Part shown: in pieces, positions 55,838-64,000 of the stretch
How the letters are laid out: each line of letters starts with the position of its first letter
How positions within the stretch are numbered: position 1 is the stretch's first letter
NCBI GenBank assembly: GCA_031253995.1
Contig: JAIRVG010000052.1
Location: 1-64,000, forward strand
Source of the DNA: Paucimonas sp.
GTDB taxonomy: Bacteria; Pseudomonadota; Gammaproteobacteria; Pseudomonadales; Pseudomonadaceae
Direction of reading: 5' to 3'
Length of the DNA: 64,000 bases
Notes under the pieces: model-generated
What the model saw: only the letters and a program-made list of their open reading frames with translations
Database searches by the model: none
What the model was told of the DNA's origin: nothing
Position numbers and translations under genes: made by a program

Positions 55838-56004
55838 GCGTAGGGACCCCGGATCTGCAACGGCTCGTTGAATGCGACCGATGCTAGGCCCAGCGGGGAA
55901 GGCAACCCATACCCGCATAGGGTGACCTGGGGGTGATCCGGTCATTGCGTTGCGGGCGGATCGTGCATATCGTTAATGTATTCACTTTTTCGAGGAGCAT
56001 CCCC

Positions 56005-56292
56005 ATGCTGTACAGCCAGGCCACCACCCCCACCGAACAACCCCAGCGCCTGATCAACCGCCTGTCCCGGCACTGGGCACACAAGTTCCAGGTCGAGCAG
56101 CAGGACGGCCAGAGCCGCATCGACTTCGGCGGTAGCGGCTGCCTGCTCAAGGTCGTGGACGAGGGCCTGTGGGTCGAGGCCTGGGGGCCGGCGGACGAGA
56201 TGGACGAGCTGGAAGTGGTGATCGTCGATCATCTGCAGCGCAATGCTGCGGCGGGGGAGACGTTGAGCTTCGCCTGGCAGCGTCGCGATTGA
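56005..56292 (+). CDS. DUF2218 family protein
   Basis: A 95-aa protein with the pattern of DUF2218: RLINRLSRHWAHKF near residue 14, then FGGSGCLLKVVDEGLWVEAWGPADEMDELEVVIVDHLQRN. CGAGGAG precedes ATG 56005. Such proteins are often near iron-uptake or siderophore genes; none is visible here. Function unknown. Confidence 0.82.
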   Translation: MLYSQATTPTEQPQRLINRLSRHWAHKFQVEQQDGQSRIDFGGSGCLLKVVDEGLWVEAWGPADEMDELEVVIVDHLQRNAAAGETLSFAWQRRD

Positions 56293-56497
56293 GCAGCGCT
56301 GCACGAAGCCGGTGCAGCACTGGGTGAAATTGGCCCATTTGCGGGCGGATCCTGTTTCCAGTGTTACCAAAGCATACAGGGCTGGCGTGTCAGTCCTGTC
56401 GCGCTCGCACCCTCGTGAAACCCCCGGCGGCCGCGGGGCAGAAGGTTATTGCCGGTCCCGGACGGGAGGGTTGGATGAACTGGCATGAACGCTGCTT

Positions 56498-56511
56498 TGT
56501 AAACGTTTACA
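56498..56511. promoter_or_regulatory. LacI-type operator 1 (TGTAAACGTTTACA)
   Basis: A perfect 14-base palindrome with the central CG of LacI-family operators, about 215 bp before the MFS gene. It lies in the 434-bp gap 56293-56726, which holds no gene that I can support. Confidence 0.85.
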
Positions 56512-56614
56512 TTCCGCTTCATTCCAACTGAAACCGAGCGTTACCGGCTGAGGCGCTTTCGTCGGCATTCCATCCTGCGAGCGTGCAGTCGACCATACTC
56601 AGTGATCATTGGGC

Positions 56615-56638
56615 TGAAAACGTTTGTAAACGATTACT
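56615..56638. promoter_or_regulatory. LacI-type operator 2 (double, overlapping)
   Basis: TGTAAACGATTACT (56625-56638) is one good copy of the operator; TGAAAACGTTTGTA (56615-56628) overlaps it as a weaker second copy. It lies about 90 bp before the MFS start and 127 bp from operator 1, spacing compatible with a DNA loop. Confidence 0.8.
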
Positions 56639-56726
56639 TGGTCCTTTCGGCCAGCATCGTTGAAGCCACCGGGCCGCGTGCAGCACCGCCCGATTACAAG
56701 AACGTTCCGCCACAGAGAGTTTGCCC

Positions 56727-57908
56727 ATGGGCCTCACCACAGATCTGAAGTCCTCACGTTACGCCACCACCCTGATCTTCTTCGTCAACGGCCTGGTGCT
56801 GGGGATCTGGGCCACCAACATCCCGGCCATCAGCAAGGCCCTGAGCCTTACCGACGGCCAGCTCGGCGCAGCCCTGAGCATGTTCGCCGCCGGGACCATG
56901 CTGATGATCTTCCTCGCCGGCAGCGTCGCCAACAAACTGGGCAGTCGGGCGGCCATCGTGCTGGGCGGCATCCTGCTGTCCATCTCGTTGCCGCTGCTGG
57001 TGATGTCACCGTCCTACGAGGTGTTCTTCGCCATCCTGCTGTTCTTCGGCATCTGCAACAGCGTGATCGACATCTCCATGAACACCCATGCCTCGATCAT
57101 CGAGGAACAGGAGGGCCGGCCGCTGATGTCGTGGTTCCATGCGGCCTTCAGCTTCGGCGGCATGGCTGGGGCAGGGGTGGTGTCGCTATTCGATGCCTAT
57201 GAACTGAGCGCGCTGTTCAACCTGGGCTTCGCTGCGGTGCTGATGCTGCTGACCACGCTCGCCTGCGCCGGGCCACTGCGTCACTTGCGGCCGGCCCAGG
57301 TCACCGAGGCGCAGAAGAACAAGGTGACGATCCGTCCGAGTCTGACCCTGCTGATCGTGGCCATGCTGACCATCATGTCGCTGTTCACCGAGAACTCGAT
57401 GATCAACTGGAGTGCCAAGTACCTGACCGACGTGGCCAGCACCAGCACCGGCATCGCGGCCTTCGCCTTCGGCGGCTTCAGCTTTGCCATGGCAGTCGGG
57501 CGCCTGGCTGGCAACCCGCTGATCCTGCGTCATGGCCGGGATTGCGTACTGGTCTGTTCCGGGCTGCTGGGTGTCGCCGGCTTTGCCCTGGCGGTGCTGG
57601 CGCCGGCGCCACTGACCGCGATCGCCGGTTTCATGCTGGTCGGCCTGGGCCTGTCGAACATGACCCCGATCCTCTACAGCAAGGCCGCCCAGGCCTGCCC
57701 GCAGGCACCGAGCCTGGGCCTGGCGCTGAACGGAACCATCGGTTACCTGGGTTTCCTGGTCTGCCCGCCGATCATCGGCGCCACCTCCGACCATATCGGC
57801 CTGCACTACAGCATGCTGCTGCCGCTGGTGGCGATGCTGGTGGTCAGCCTGGTGGCGTGGAAAGGCCAGCTGGAGCTGCGCACCGCACCCAAGGCGGTGG
57901 CAGGTTGA
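56727..57908 (+). CDS. MFS transporter (YbjJ-like), copy 1
   Basis: A 393-aa permease with 12 predicted TM segments. It has NGLVLGIWATNIPAI in TM1 (about residue 17), the A-type motif region GSVANKLGSRAAIVLGG (about 65) and GLGLSNMTPILYSKAAQ (about 310). A near relative is encoded at 60185. Two LacI operators lie upstream, so it is probably repressed until an inducing sugar is present. CAGAGAG precedes ATG 56727. Confidence 0.87.
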   Translation: MGLTTDLKSSRYATTLIFFVNGLVLGIWATNIPAISKALSLTDGQLGAALSMFAAGTMLMIFLAGSVANKLGSRAAIVLGGILLSISLPLLVMSPSYEVFFAILLFFGICNSVIDISMNTHASIIEEQEGRPLMSWFHAAFSFGGMAGAGVVSLFDAYELSALFNLGFAAVLMLLTTLACAGPLRHLRPAQVTEAQKNKVTIRPSLTLLIVAMLTIMSLFTENSMINWSAKYLTDVASTSTGIAAFAFGGFSFAMAVGRLAGNPLILRHGRDCVLVCSGLLGVAGFALAVLAPAPLTAIAGFMLVGLGLSNMTPILYSKAAQACPQAPSLGLALNGTIGYLGFLVCPPIIGATSDHIGLHYSMLLPLVAMLVVSLVAWKGQLELRTAPKAVAG

Positions 57909-57968
57909 AGACTTTGTTGCCTGGCGCTTGCGTTCGTCCCGCTCGAACGGTAATCTGCGTCCATTGAA

Positions 57969-57982
57969 TGTAATCGTTTACA
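57969..57982. promoter_or_regulatory. LacI-type operator 3 (TGTAATCGTTTACA)
   Basis: A palindromic operator, differing from operator 1 at one position, 60 bp after the first MFS gene and 150 bp before the DMT transporter. It probably controls the DMT-LrgA-LrgB-MFS operon. Confidence 0.82.
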
Positions 57983-58039
57983 TCGCTTGTCGGACAGTGC
58001 CATGAGCGCTCCGGCAAGCGGCCTTTATCGGCACCTTTG

Positions 58040-58064
58040 CCCACGTCCTGCCGTGGGTTTTTTT
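58040..58064 (+). terminator. Intrinsic terminator between LacI operator 3 and the DMT gene
   Basis: CCCACG-TCCTGC-CGTGGG followed by seven T bases, a good rho-independent terminator. It could end the MFS copy 1 transcript. If the operator 3 promoter fires upstream of it, it would act as an attenuator for the genes beyond. Confidence 0.85.
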
Positions 58065-58133
58065 CTTCCGGCTCCGTGGTCCTGCGCCTGTTCGTGGCGT
58101 GGACGGCGGGGCCCCGCGATTGTCGGGAGCGTC

Positions 58134-59018
58134 ATGAATCCGAATGCTTTCAGGGGCGCGGCTGCCTTGATCGTTTGTGCCGTGGCCGGTCTTTGCGCGC
58201 ATGACGCCATCGCCCGGCACATGGTCCAAGGGCTGCCCGTGGTGGTGGTGATCTGGGCGCGCTACCTGGGGCAGGCCGTGTTGATGGGCGGCGCGGCGCT
58301 GCTGCGTCGTGACGGGCGGGCCTGGGCTTGCCGGCGGCCGGACCTGCACTTCCTGCGGGCGCTGTTTCTCGTGGCGTTGAGCATCTGCTTCATTGCCGGC
58401 CTGCGTCATGTGCCGCTGGCGGAGGCGACGGCGCTGAATTTCCTCGCGCCGCTGTTCGTCCTGCTGCTCAGCCGCCTGGTGTTCGGCGAGCGCGTGCACG
58501 CCGGGCAATGGCTGGCGGTGCTGCTCGGCCTGGTCGGGGTGGCGCTGGTGGTCAATCCGGCGAGCGGGCTGTTTACCTGGGCGGCGCTGTTGCCCTGTGC
58601 GGCGGCGTTCTTCCTCAGTTGTTACCAGCTCGCCACGCGCCAGGCTGCCGGCGCCGACAGTGCGCACAGCTCGACGTTGTGGCTGGGCGTGTTCGCGCTG
58701 CTGTTGTGCAGCGTGCTGCTGCCGTGGTTCTGGACGCAGCCCTCGGCAGCGCAATGGCTGGGGCTGGCGGGCATGGCCCTGGCCGGTACCCTGGCGCACT
58801 GGCTGTTCGCCGCCGCCTATGCCCGGGCCACGCCGGCCCGCCTGGCGCCTTTCACCTACGTGCAGATTCCCTTTGCCGCGCTGCTGGGCTTCGTCCTCTA
58901 TTCCAGCCTGCCGGGCCTGTTGGCCTGGTGGGGCATTGTCCTGATCCTGTCCAGTGGTCTGTTGGTGGTGCTGCCCACCCTGGCCCGGCCCGGATCGCTG
59001 TTGACCGGTCGGAGGTAA
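58134..59018 (+). CDS. DMT superfamily (EamA) transporter
   Basis: A 294-aa membrane protein with ten predicted TM segments in two EamA repeats (residues about 5-135 and 145-285). The first repeat ends in LRHVPLAEATALNFLAPLFV. GGGAG precedes ATG 58134; the longer 5' frame crosses the terminator and is rejected. Substrate unknown. The LrgA-like gene follows within six bases. Confidence 0.87.
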   Translation: MNPNAFRGAAALIVCAVAGLCAHDAIARHMVQGLPVVVVIWARYLGQAVLMGGAALLRRDGRAWACRRPDLHFLRALFLVALSICFIAGLRHVPLAEATALNFLAPLFVLLLSRLVFGERVHAGQWLAVLLGLVGVALVVNPASGLFTWAALLPCAAAFFLSCYQLATRQAAGADSAHSSTLWLGVFALLLCSVLLPWFWTQPSAAQWLGLAGMALAGTLAHWLFAAAYARATPARLAPFTYVQIPFAALLGFVLYSSLPGLLAWWGIVLILSSGLLVVLPTLARPGSLLTGRR

Positions 59019-59023
59019 GTGCG

Positions 59024-59383
59024 GTGCAGGTGCTCAAGGGTTTGACGGAACTGGTGATCTTCCAGTTGCTCGGTTCGCTGGTCGGTTCGACGTGGCTGAC
59101 GGCAGTGCCGGGGCCCATCGTCGGCCTGGTGCTGTTGCTGGCCTGGCTGTGCCTGCGCGGCGAGTTGAGCGAGTCCATCGAGCAGGCCGCCGGCTGGTTG
59201 CTGCGCTGCATGCCGCTGCTGCTGGTGCCGGCGGCGGTGGGGGTGATGGCCTGGTTCGCGGTGATCCGCCCGATCGGCGGGGTATTGCTGCTGGTGCTGT
59301 GCCTGTCGCTGCTGCCTGCGCTGGTGCTCAGTGGCTGGTTGATGCAGGTGCTGGTGCGCCGTCGGCAGCGGGGTGAGCTATGA
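59024..59383 (+). CDS. CidA/LrgA family holin-like membrane protein
   Basis: A 119-aa protein starting at GTG 59024 behind GGAGGT. It has four hydrophobic segments and the family patterns FQLLGSLVG and TAVPGPIVGLVLLL near the N-terminus. CidA/LrgA proteins affect murein hydrolase export or, in other bacteria, carry pyruvate or organic acids with their LrgB partner. It overlaps the LrgB-like gene by ATGA. Confidence 0.88.
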   Translation: MQVLKGLTELVIFQLLGSLVGSTWLTAVPGPIVGLVLLLAWLCLRGELSESIEQAAGWLLRCMPLLLVPAAVGVMAWFAVIRPIGGVLLLVLCLSLLPALVLSGWLMQVLVRRRQRGEL

Positions 59384-60087
59384 GCGAGGTGTTGCGTCCG
59401 GTGCTGGGGCACCCGCTGTTCCACCTGGCCCTGACCCTGCTGGCGTTCCAGTTGGCGCTGTGGATCGCCCGGCGCAGTGGCCTGGTATTCCTGCAGCCGG
59501 TGCTGGTCAGCGCCGCGCTGATCATCAGCGTGCTGGTGTTCGCCGGAATCTCGTACCAGGACTACCTGGCGGGCGTCGGCATCCTCAACCTGCTGCTCGG
59601 GCCGGCCACCGTGGCCCTGGCCGTGCCGCTGTACCAGAACCTGGCGCGCATCCGCCGCCTGCTCGGGCCGATCCTGCTGACCGTGCTGTGTGGCGGGGTC
59701 ATGGCCACGGCGTCGACCTTGTGGTTGGGTCGTCTGGTCGGACTCGACCAGCCATTGCTGATGACCCTGGCGCCGAAATCCGTTACCTCGCCGATTGCCA
59801 TGCTGGTGGCCGGGCAGGCGGGTGGAATCCCTGCGCTGGCGGCGGTATTCGTTCTGCTCACCGGTATCCTTGGGGCCGTTCTCGGGCCGCCGCTGTTGAG
59901 GCTCGCGCGGGTAACGCATCCGGCGGCGGTGGGCATGGCGCTGGGGCTGACCGCGCATGCGGTGGGGACTTCGCGGGCACTGGAAGAAGGGCAGGAACAG
60001 GGGGCCTATGCTGCCCTGGCGATGAGTCTGATGGGCGTGGGGACGGCGGTGCTGTTGCCGGTGGTTCTGGGGTGGATGACGATCTGA
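59380..60087 (+). CDS. LrgB/CidB family membrane protein
   Basis: A 235-aa protein with seven to eight TM segments. The conserved LrgB stretch is TLAPKSVTSPIAMLVAGQAGG (about residues 130-150, KSVT motif), and GLTAHAVGTSRALEE follows near residue 190. Its ATG overlaps the LrgA-like stop. The pair is placed between two sugar-regulated transporters, which fits a metabolite carrier more than a lysis role. Confidence 0.9.
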   Translation: MSEVLRPVLGHPLFHLALTLLAFQLALWIARRSGLVFLQPVLVSAALIISVLVFAGISYQDYLAGVGILNLLLGPATVALAVPLYQNLARIRRLLGPILLTVLCGGVMATASTLWLGRLVGLDQPLLMTLAPKSVTSPIAMLVAGQAGGIPALAAVFVLLTGILGAVLGPPLLRLARVTHPAAVGMALGLTAHAVGTSRALEEGQEQGAYAALAMSLMGVGTAVLLPVVLGWMTI

Positions 60088-60184
60088 AATTCACCGCAAG
60101 ACCAGCGGCATTACCCCTGGAACGCTTCCTGCTGCTCCGATGCGCACCACGGTTTCGCTTGCAGTCGTAGTAAGAGAGGTAGAT

Positions 60185-61396
60185 GTGTCACAACAACAAC
60201 AATCAAGCCGCGCACGCGTGGCGACATCGGCGGTCTTCTTCAGCAATGGCGCGGTTCTGGCCATCTGGGCGACCAATATCCCGGGGATGAAACAGGCCCT
60301 GCAACTGACCGACGCGGAGCTGGGCATGGCCCTCAGCGCCTTCGCCGCCGGCACCATGCTGATGATGTGCCTGGCGGGGGCCCTGGTGACCCGCATCGGC
60401 AGCCGCCGCGCAGTGCTGCTCGGCGGCTCGCTGGTGGCGATGGTACTGCCGTTGTGCGGCCTGGCCACCTCGGCCTGGACCCTGGCCGGGGCGATCTTTG
60501 CCCTGGGCCTGGCCAACAGCATCCTCGACGTGGCGATGAATACCCACGGGTCACTGGTGGAAGCGCACAAGGGCCGGCCGCTGATGTCGTCGTTCCACGC
60601 GCTGTTCAGCATCGGCGGCCTGGCAGGGGCGTCGGCGGTGGCGACGCTGTTGTCCAGCCACCTGGGCCTGGTGCAATGCCTGCTGCTTTCGGCGGGCTTC
60701 ACCGCACTGGTGACCTTGATCGCGGCGCCCTGGCTGGGTGACCTGAGGCCCTGCGCGCCAGGGGTTCCAGGCCGGCCGGCGAGGAGCTTCGCCTGGCCCA
60801 ATCGTGCCCTGCTGTGCATCGCCGGCCTGACCTTCCTCGCCCTGTTCATCGAGCGCACGGTGATCGACTGGAGTTCCCTCTACCTCACCGAGGTCAGTCA
60901 GGCCCCGGCGACCCTCGCTGCTTTCGCCTTTGGCGCCTTCAGCTTCGCCATGGCACTTGGGCGCCTGGCTGGCGATGCCCTGATCCGGCGCTGCGGACCG
61001 GACCGTGTGCTGACCCTGTCTGCGGCCGTCGGGGCCCTGGGGGTGGCGCTGATCCTGCTGGTGCCGTTGCCGGGTACCGCGATACTTGGCTTCGTGCTGA
61101 TCGGTCTCGGGCTGTCGAACATGACCCCGCTGCTCTACAGCCAGGCCAGCCGGGCGTTTCCCGGCGCGCCGGGGCTGGGCCTGGCAATGAACGGCACCCT
61201 CGGCTACACCGGCTTTCTCCTGGCGCCTCCGGTAATCGGCCTGCTGTCCGGGACTTTCGGCTTGCAGCTGGCGCTGCTGGTGCCCCTGGCGGCCTTCGTC
61301 GTGCTGATGGCCAGCCACTGGCGCAAGGTCCGTGGCCAGCGGCTGGCACCGGGCGGCCTGTTCAACCCGGTGACTGGCTCGACTGCCGCACCATGA
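60185..61396 (+). CDS. MFS transporter (YbjJ-like), copy 2
   Basis: A 403-aa permease related to the one at 56727: NGAVLAIWATNIPGM, LSAFAAGTMLMMCLAGAL, SRRAVLLGG and GLGLSNMTPLLYSQASR have direct counterparts, with a little over half of residues the same by eye. GTG 60185 with AGAGGT is preferred to an ATG at 60140. No LacI operator lies immediately upstream, so it is probably read from the upstream operon. It ends convergently, overlapping the lacI-type gene by 35 bp. Confidence 0.87.
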   Translation: MSQQQQSSRARVATSAVFFSNGAVLAIWATNIPGMKQALQLTDAELGMALSAFAAGTMLMMCLAGALVTRIGSRRAVLLGGSLVAMVLPLCGLATSAWTLAGAIFALGLANSILDVAMNTHGSLVEAHKGRPLMSSFHALFSIGGLAGASAVATLLSSHLGLVQCLLLSAGFTALVTLIAAPWLGDLRPCAPGVPGRPARSFAWPNRALLCIAGLTFLALFIERTVIDWSSLYLTEVSQAPATLAAFAFGAFSFAMALGRLAGDALIRRCGPDRVLTLSAAVGALGVALILLVPLPGTAILGFVLIGLGLSNMTPLLYSQASRAFPGAPGLGLAMNGTLGYTGFLLAPPVIGLLSGTFGLQLALLVPLAAFVVLMASHWRKVRGQRLAPGGLFNPVTGSTAAP

Positions 61397-62393
61397 GCTG
61401 AGTGCCCAGCAATACCGGGCGGATCTCGCTGCCGTGCTTGAGATTGGCGATCAGCGCTTCGGCGCTGCGCACGCCCATCTCGCCGGCGGGGATGGCCAGG
61501 GTGGTCAGCGGTGGTTCGAGGTATTCGGCGAACTCCAGGTTGTCGTAGCCCACCACCGAGATCTCCCGGGGCACGTCGAGCTGGAGTTTCTTGCAGGCGG
61601 AGAGCACGCCGAAGGCGATCACGTCGCTGTTGCAGATCACGGCGGTGACCTCGGGGTGTTCCAGGCGGATGCGCCGCATCGTGCGTTCGCCGAACTCGAT
61701 GGTGTAGCCACCCTCGCTTTCGTACTTGACCCCGCTGCACTTCTCGCGGAACTCGCCGAGGGTGTCGACATAGGCGCGGTAGCGCGCCTGCTGGCGGTCG
61801 TTGCCCTGCATCGGCCCGGTCAGCATGGCGAACTGGCGATGGCCCAGGCCCAGCAGGTATTCCACCAGCTGACGGGTGGCCTGGTAGTTGTCGAAGCCGA
61901 TGAAGGGGAAGTCGTCGTCCTTGAGGTAGGAGTAGGTGCAGATCACCGGCATGCGCGACTCTTGCAGGTACTTCTTCAGCGCCGGGTCGGCCACTTCGCC
62001 GACGATCAGCAAGCCCTCCACGCCGCGCTCCACCAGGAGCTTGACCTTGTCGAAGATCGAGCCGGCGTCGAAGCCGCAACTGAGCACGTAGACCACGTAG
62101 CCGTACTCGGCCAGCTTGTCCTGGAAGCTCTTGACCATGGTCGCGTAGATGGCGTGGTCGAGGGTCGGGATGATCGCCCCGATCAGGTTGGTCTTCTGCA
62201 GTCGCAGGGCCTTGGCTGCGGGGTTGGGGCTGTAGCCCAGCTTGGCGGCGATGGCCAGGACCTTCTCGCGCACATCGTCGCGCACATGGGTCGGCAGGTT
62301 GAAGCTGCGCGACACTGTCGCCACCGATACGCCGGCCGCCTTGGCGACATCGGTGACCTTGACCCGACCTGCTGTTTTCGTAGTGCTGGACAC
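61362..62393 (-). CDS. LacI family transcriptional regulator
   Basis: A 343-aa repressor starting at GTG 62393 behind GGAGAGGG. The HTH is TDVAKAAGVSVATVSRSFN (about residues 12-30), with the hinge helix NPAAKALRLQKTN near 55-67. The periplasmic-binding-protein-like ligand domain follows, with LIGAIIPTLDHAIYA and GYDNLEFAEYLEPPLTT. It overlaps the MFS copy 2 gene at its 3' end. An operator-like site at 62453 lies in its own promoter region, so it is probably autoregulated and also controls treS and the transporters. Confidence 0.93.
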   Translation of the reverse strand: MSSTTKTAGRVKVTDVAKAAGVSVATVSRSFNLPTHVRDDVREKVLAIAAKLGYSPNPAAKALRLQKTNLIGAIIPTLDHAIYATMVKSFQDKLAEYGYVVYVLSCGFDAGSIFDKVKLLVERGVEGLLIVGEVADPALKKYLQESRMPVICTYSYLKDDDFPFIGFDNYQATRQLVEYLLGLGHRQFAMLTGPMQGNDRQQARYRAYVDTLGEFREKCSGVKYESEGGYTIEFGERTMRRIRLEHPEVTAVICNSDVIAFGVLSACKKLQLDVPREISVVGYDNLEFAEYLEPPLTTLAIPAGEMGVRSAEALIANLKHGSEIRPVLLGTQLMVRQSSQSPG

Positions 62394-62452
62394 GCTTTTC
62401 CCTCTCCGGTGATCCCTGCGTGGAGCGGAAGGCTCCCGGCGCGGATGACGCA

Positions 62453-62466
62453 TGATAACGATTACC
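62453..62466. promoter_or_regulatory. LacI-type operator 4 (TGATAACGATTACC)
   Basis: A degenerate match to the TGTAAACGTTTACA operators in the divergent region between the lacI-type gene and treS, 60 bp from the former and 100 bp from the latter. Confidence 0.65.
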
Positions 62467-62566
62467 GCCGGCTTTTCCGAGGCTTTCCCGTCATGCTCAT
62501 CGGTAGAACGTTTGCCTTCGCGCAGCGTCAGAGTCAGCAACGACCAGACGTCGAAGGGAGGTGATG

Positions 62567-64000
62567 ATGACGGCTCCAGATCCGCGGTACGTGCAATGGC
62601 TGGTGGACCACTCGATGCTCAAGGCGGCTCGTGACCGGGCCAAGACCTATGCCGGCCAGTCGCGCCTGTGGCAGAACCCCTATGCCGAGGCGCGGCCGCG
62701 AAGGGCCATCGAGATCGCCTCGGCCTGGCTGACGGTGTACCCGGATTCGATCATCGCCTCCGAGGATGCCTCGGTGCTCGATGCCCTCGGTGCCGAAGCC
62801 TTGTGGAAAGGGCTCTCGGAGCTGGGCATACAGGGCATCCATACCGGCCCGATCAAGCGCTCCGGCGGCATCCGCGGCGAAGCCTTCACCCCGAGCATCG
62901 ATGGCAACTTCGACCGCATAAGCCTCGATATCGACCCGCTCTACGGCAGCGAGCAGCAACTGGTTCACCTGAGCCGCATGGCCGCGGCGCACAACGCGGT
63001 GACCATCGACGACTCGATTCCCTCCCACACCGGCAAGGGCGCCGACTTCCGCCTGGCGGAACTGGCCCACGAGGACTATCCCGGGATCTACCACATGGTC
63101 GAGATCCGCGAGGAAGACTGGGGCCTGTTGCCGGAGGTGACGGACGGTCGCGACGCGGTCAACCTGAGCCCGGCGCAGTGCGACGAGCTCAAGCTGCGCC
63201 ACTACATCGTCGGCCAGTTGCAGCGGGTGATCTTCTTCGAGCCCGGAGTCAAGGAGACCGACTGGAGCGCCACCGCGCCCATCACCGGCGTGGACGGCAA
63301 GACCCGGCGCTGGGTCTACCTGCACTATTTCAAGGAGGGCCAGCCGTCGCTGAACTGGCTCGATCCGACCTTCGCCGCCCAGCAACTGATCATCGGCGAT
63401 GCCCTGCATGCCATCGACTGCCTCGGTGCCCGTGGCCTGCGCCTGGACGCCAATGGCTTCCTCGGCGTGGAGATACGTGCCAACGACACCGCCTGGTCGG
63501 AAAGCCACCCGCTTTCCCTGACCGGCAACCAGCTGCTCGGAGGCATGATCCGCAAGGCCGGGGCCTTCAGTTTCCAGGAGCTGAACCTGACCCTCGATGA
63601 CATCGCGCAGATGTCCAGGGGCGGCGCCGACCTGTCCTATGACTTCGTCACCCGCCCGGCCTACCAGCACGCGTTGCTCACCGGCGATACCAGCTTCCTG
63701 CGCCTGATGCTGGGGGAGATGCAGCGCTTCGGCATCGACCCGGCGTCGCTGATCCATGCCCTGCAGAACCATGACGAGCTGACCCTCGAACTGGTGCATT
63801 TCTGGACCCTGCACGCCAACGACATGTTTCTCTACAAGGGCCAGACCTTCCCTGGCAGCATCCTGCGCGAGCATATCCGCGAGGAAATGTACGAGCGCCT
63901 GTCCGGCGAGCATGCGCCGTACAACCTGCGTTTCGTTACCAACGGCGTGTCCTGCACCACGGTGAGCATCATCACTGCGGCCCTGGGCATCCGCGACCTG
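62567..64000 (+). CDS. treS: Trehalose synthase (maltose alpha-D-glucosyltransferase), N-terminal part
   Basis: 478 codons are visible; the gene runs off the right edge (the Pseudomonas enzyme is about 690 aa). The sequence closely resembles the Pseudomonas stutzeri trehalose synthase: [50 protein letters not shown], the nucleophile region [11 protein letters not shown] and [17 protein letters not shown]. It is a GH13-family intramolecular transglucosylase converting maltose to trehalose. GGGAGG lies five bases before ATG 62567; ATG 62564 is an alternative. Divergent from the lacI-type gene. Confidence 0.92.
   Translation, partial: MTAPDPRYVQWLVDHSMLKAARDRAKTYAGQSRLWQNPYAEARPRRAIEIASAWLTVYPDSIIASEDASVLDALGAEALWKGLSELGIQGIHTGPIKRSGGIRGEAFTPSIDGNFDRISLDIDPLYGSEQQLVHLSRMAAAHNAVTIDDSIPSHTGKGADFRLAELAHEDYPGIYHMVEIREEDWGLLPEVTDGRDAVNLSPAQCDELKLRHYIVGQLQRVIFFEPGVKETDWSATAPITGVDGKTRRWVYLHYFKEGQPSLNWLDPTFAAQQLIIGDALHAIDCLGARGLRLDANGFLGVEIRANDTAWSESHPLSLTGNQLLGGMIRKAGAFSFQELNLTLDDIAQMSRGGADLSYDFVTRPAYQHALLTGDTSFLRLMLGEMQRFGIDPASLIHALQNHDELTLELVHFWTLHANDMFLYKGQTFPGSILREHIREEMYERLSGEHAPYNLRFVTNGVSCTTVSIITAALGIRDL

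Noticed and set aside
57987..58133. N-terminal extension of the DMT transporter
   Set aside because: The frame runs through an intrinsic terminator and lacks membrane-protein character; ATG 58134 has a good ribosome site.

Overview
The window is high-GC DNA that reads as a chromosomal segment of a fluorescent, probably plant- or soil-associated Pseudomonas. The reasons are the gene repertoire (uronate dehydrogenase, a Pseudomonas-type trehalose synthase, many FadR/IclR/LysR/AraC regulators), the dense one-sided operons, and REP-type palindromes between genes. I see no rRNA, tRNA, CRISPR array, insertion sequence or prophage gene. Nearly all of it is accessory catabolism, arranged as self-contained cassettes that each carry a regulator.

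1-12 kb: the end of an outer-membrane channel gene, an IclR regulator, and a nine-gene plus-strand operon. The operon encodes a ThDP-dependent decarboxylase-like enzyme, an aldehyde dehydrogenase, an unusual SDR, a seven-bladed Asp-box propeller, a small VOC protein with an extradiol-dioxygenase signature, a DUF1185/AA_synth protein, a C-C hydrolase-like alpha/beta hydrolase, an MhpA-like flavin hydroxylase and an MhpD-like hydratase. An AraC-family gene follows. Together they look like a non-canonical aromatic meta-cleavage pathway. A 179-bp near-perfect hairpin closes the region.

12-28.6 kb: a chemoreceptor, then a pectin/galacturonate module. It holds udh, a KdgM-type porin, an enolase-superfamily enzyme, a peptide-type ABC transporter with two paralogous binding proteins, a 4-OT/CHMI-like tautomerase, a secreted GH28 exo-polygalacturonase and two divergent FadR-type repressors. 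Two inverted repeats in the porin/enolase divergent region are good operator candidates.

28.7-36.9 kb: a homoserine/methionine-type amino-acid module. It holds a cystathionine gamma-synthase-family enzyme, an MmuP-like permease, a LysR gene, a threonine synthase-like enzyme, an Lrp-type gene, a homoserine dehydrogenase and an aldehyde dehydrogenase.

36.9-44.7 kb: a compact four-gene minus-strand operon of unknown function (small beta-rich protein, unknown 159-aa protein, GMC oxidoreductase, VioB-type ferritin-like protein). A pentaheme cytochrome follows that fuses an alcohol-dehydrogenase-type triheme cytochrome to a TsdA-like diheme domain. Then come small SRPBCC, ACT and YciI genes and a degraded copy of the cytochrome 3' end.

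44.7-55.8 kb: a polyamine-type ABC importer, a LuxR-type regulator, a RutE-like nitroreductase, a class III aminotransferase, and a four-gene operon (aldehyde dehydrogenase, CHMI, FAH-family enzyme, small extradiol-like VOC protein) resembling a homoprotocatechuate-type pathway. The set suggests uptake and degradation of an aromatic amine or a related compound.

56-64 kb: a LacI regulon. Four or five copies of a TGTAAACGTTTACA-like operator lie before an MFS gene, before a DMT/LrgA/LrgB/MFS operon, and between the lacI-type gene and treS. The treS gene runs off the right edge of the window.
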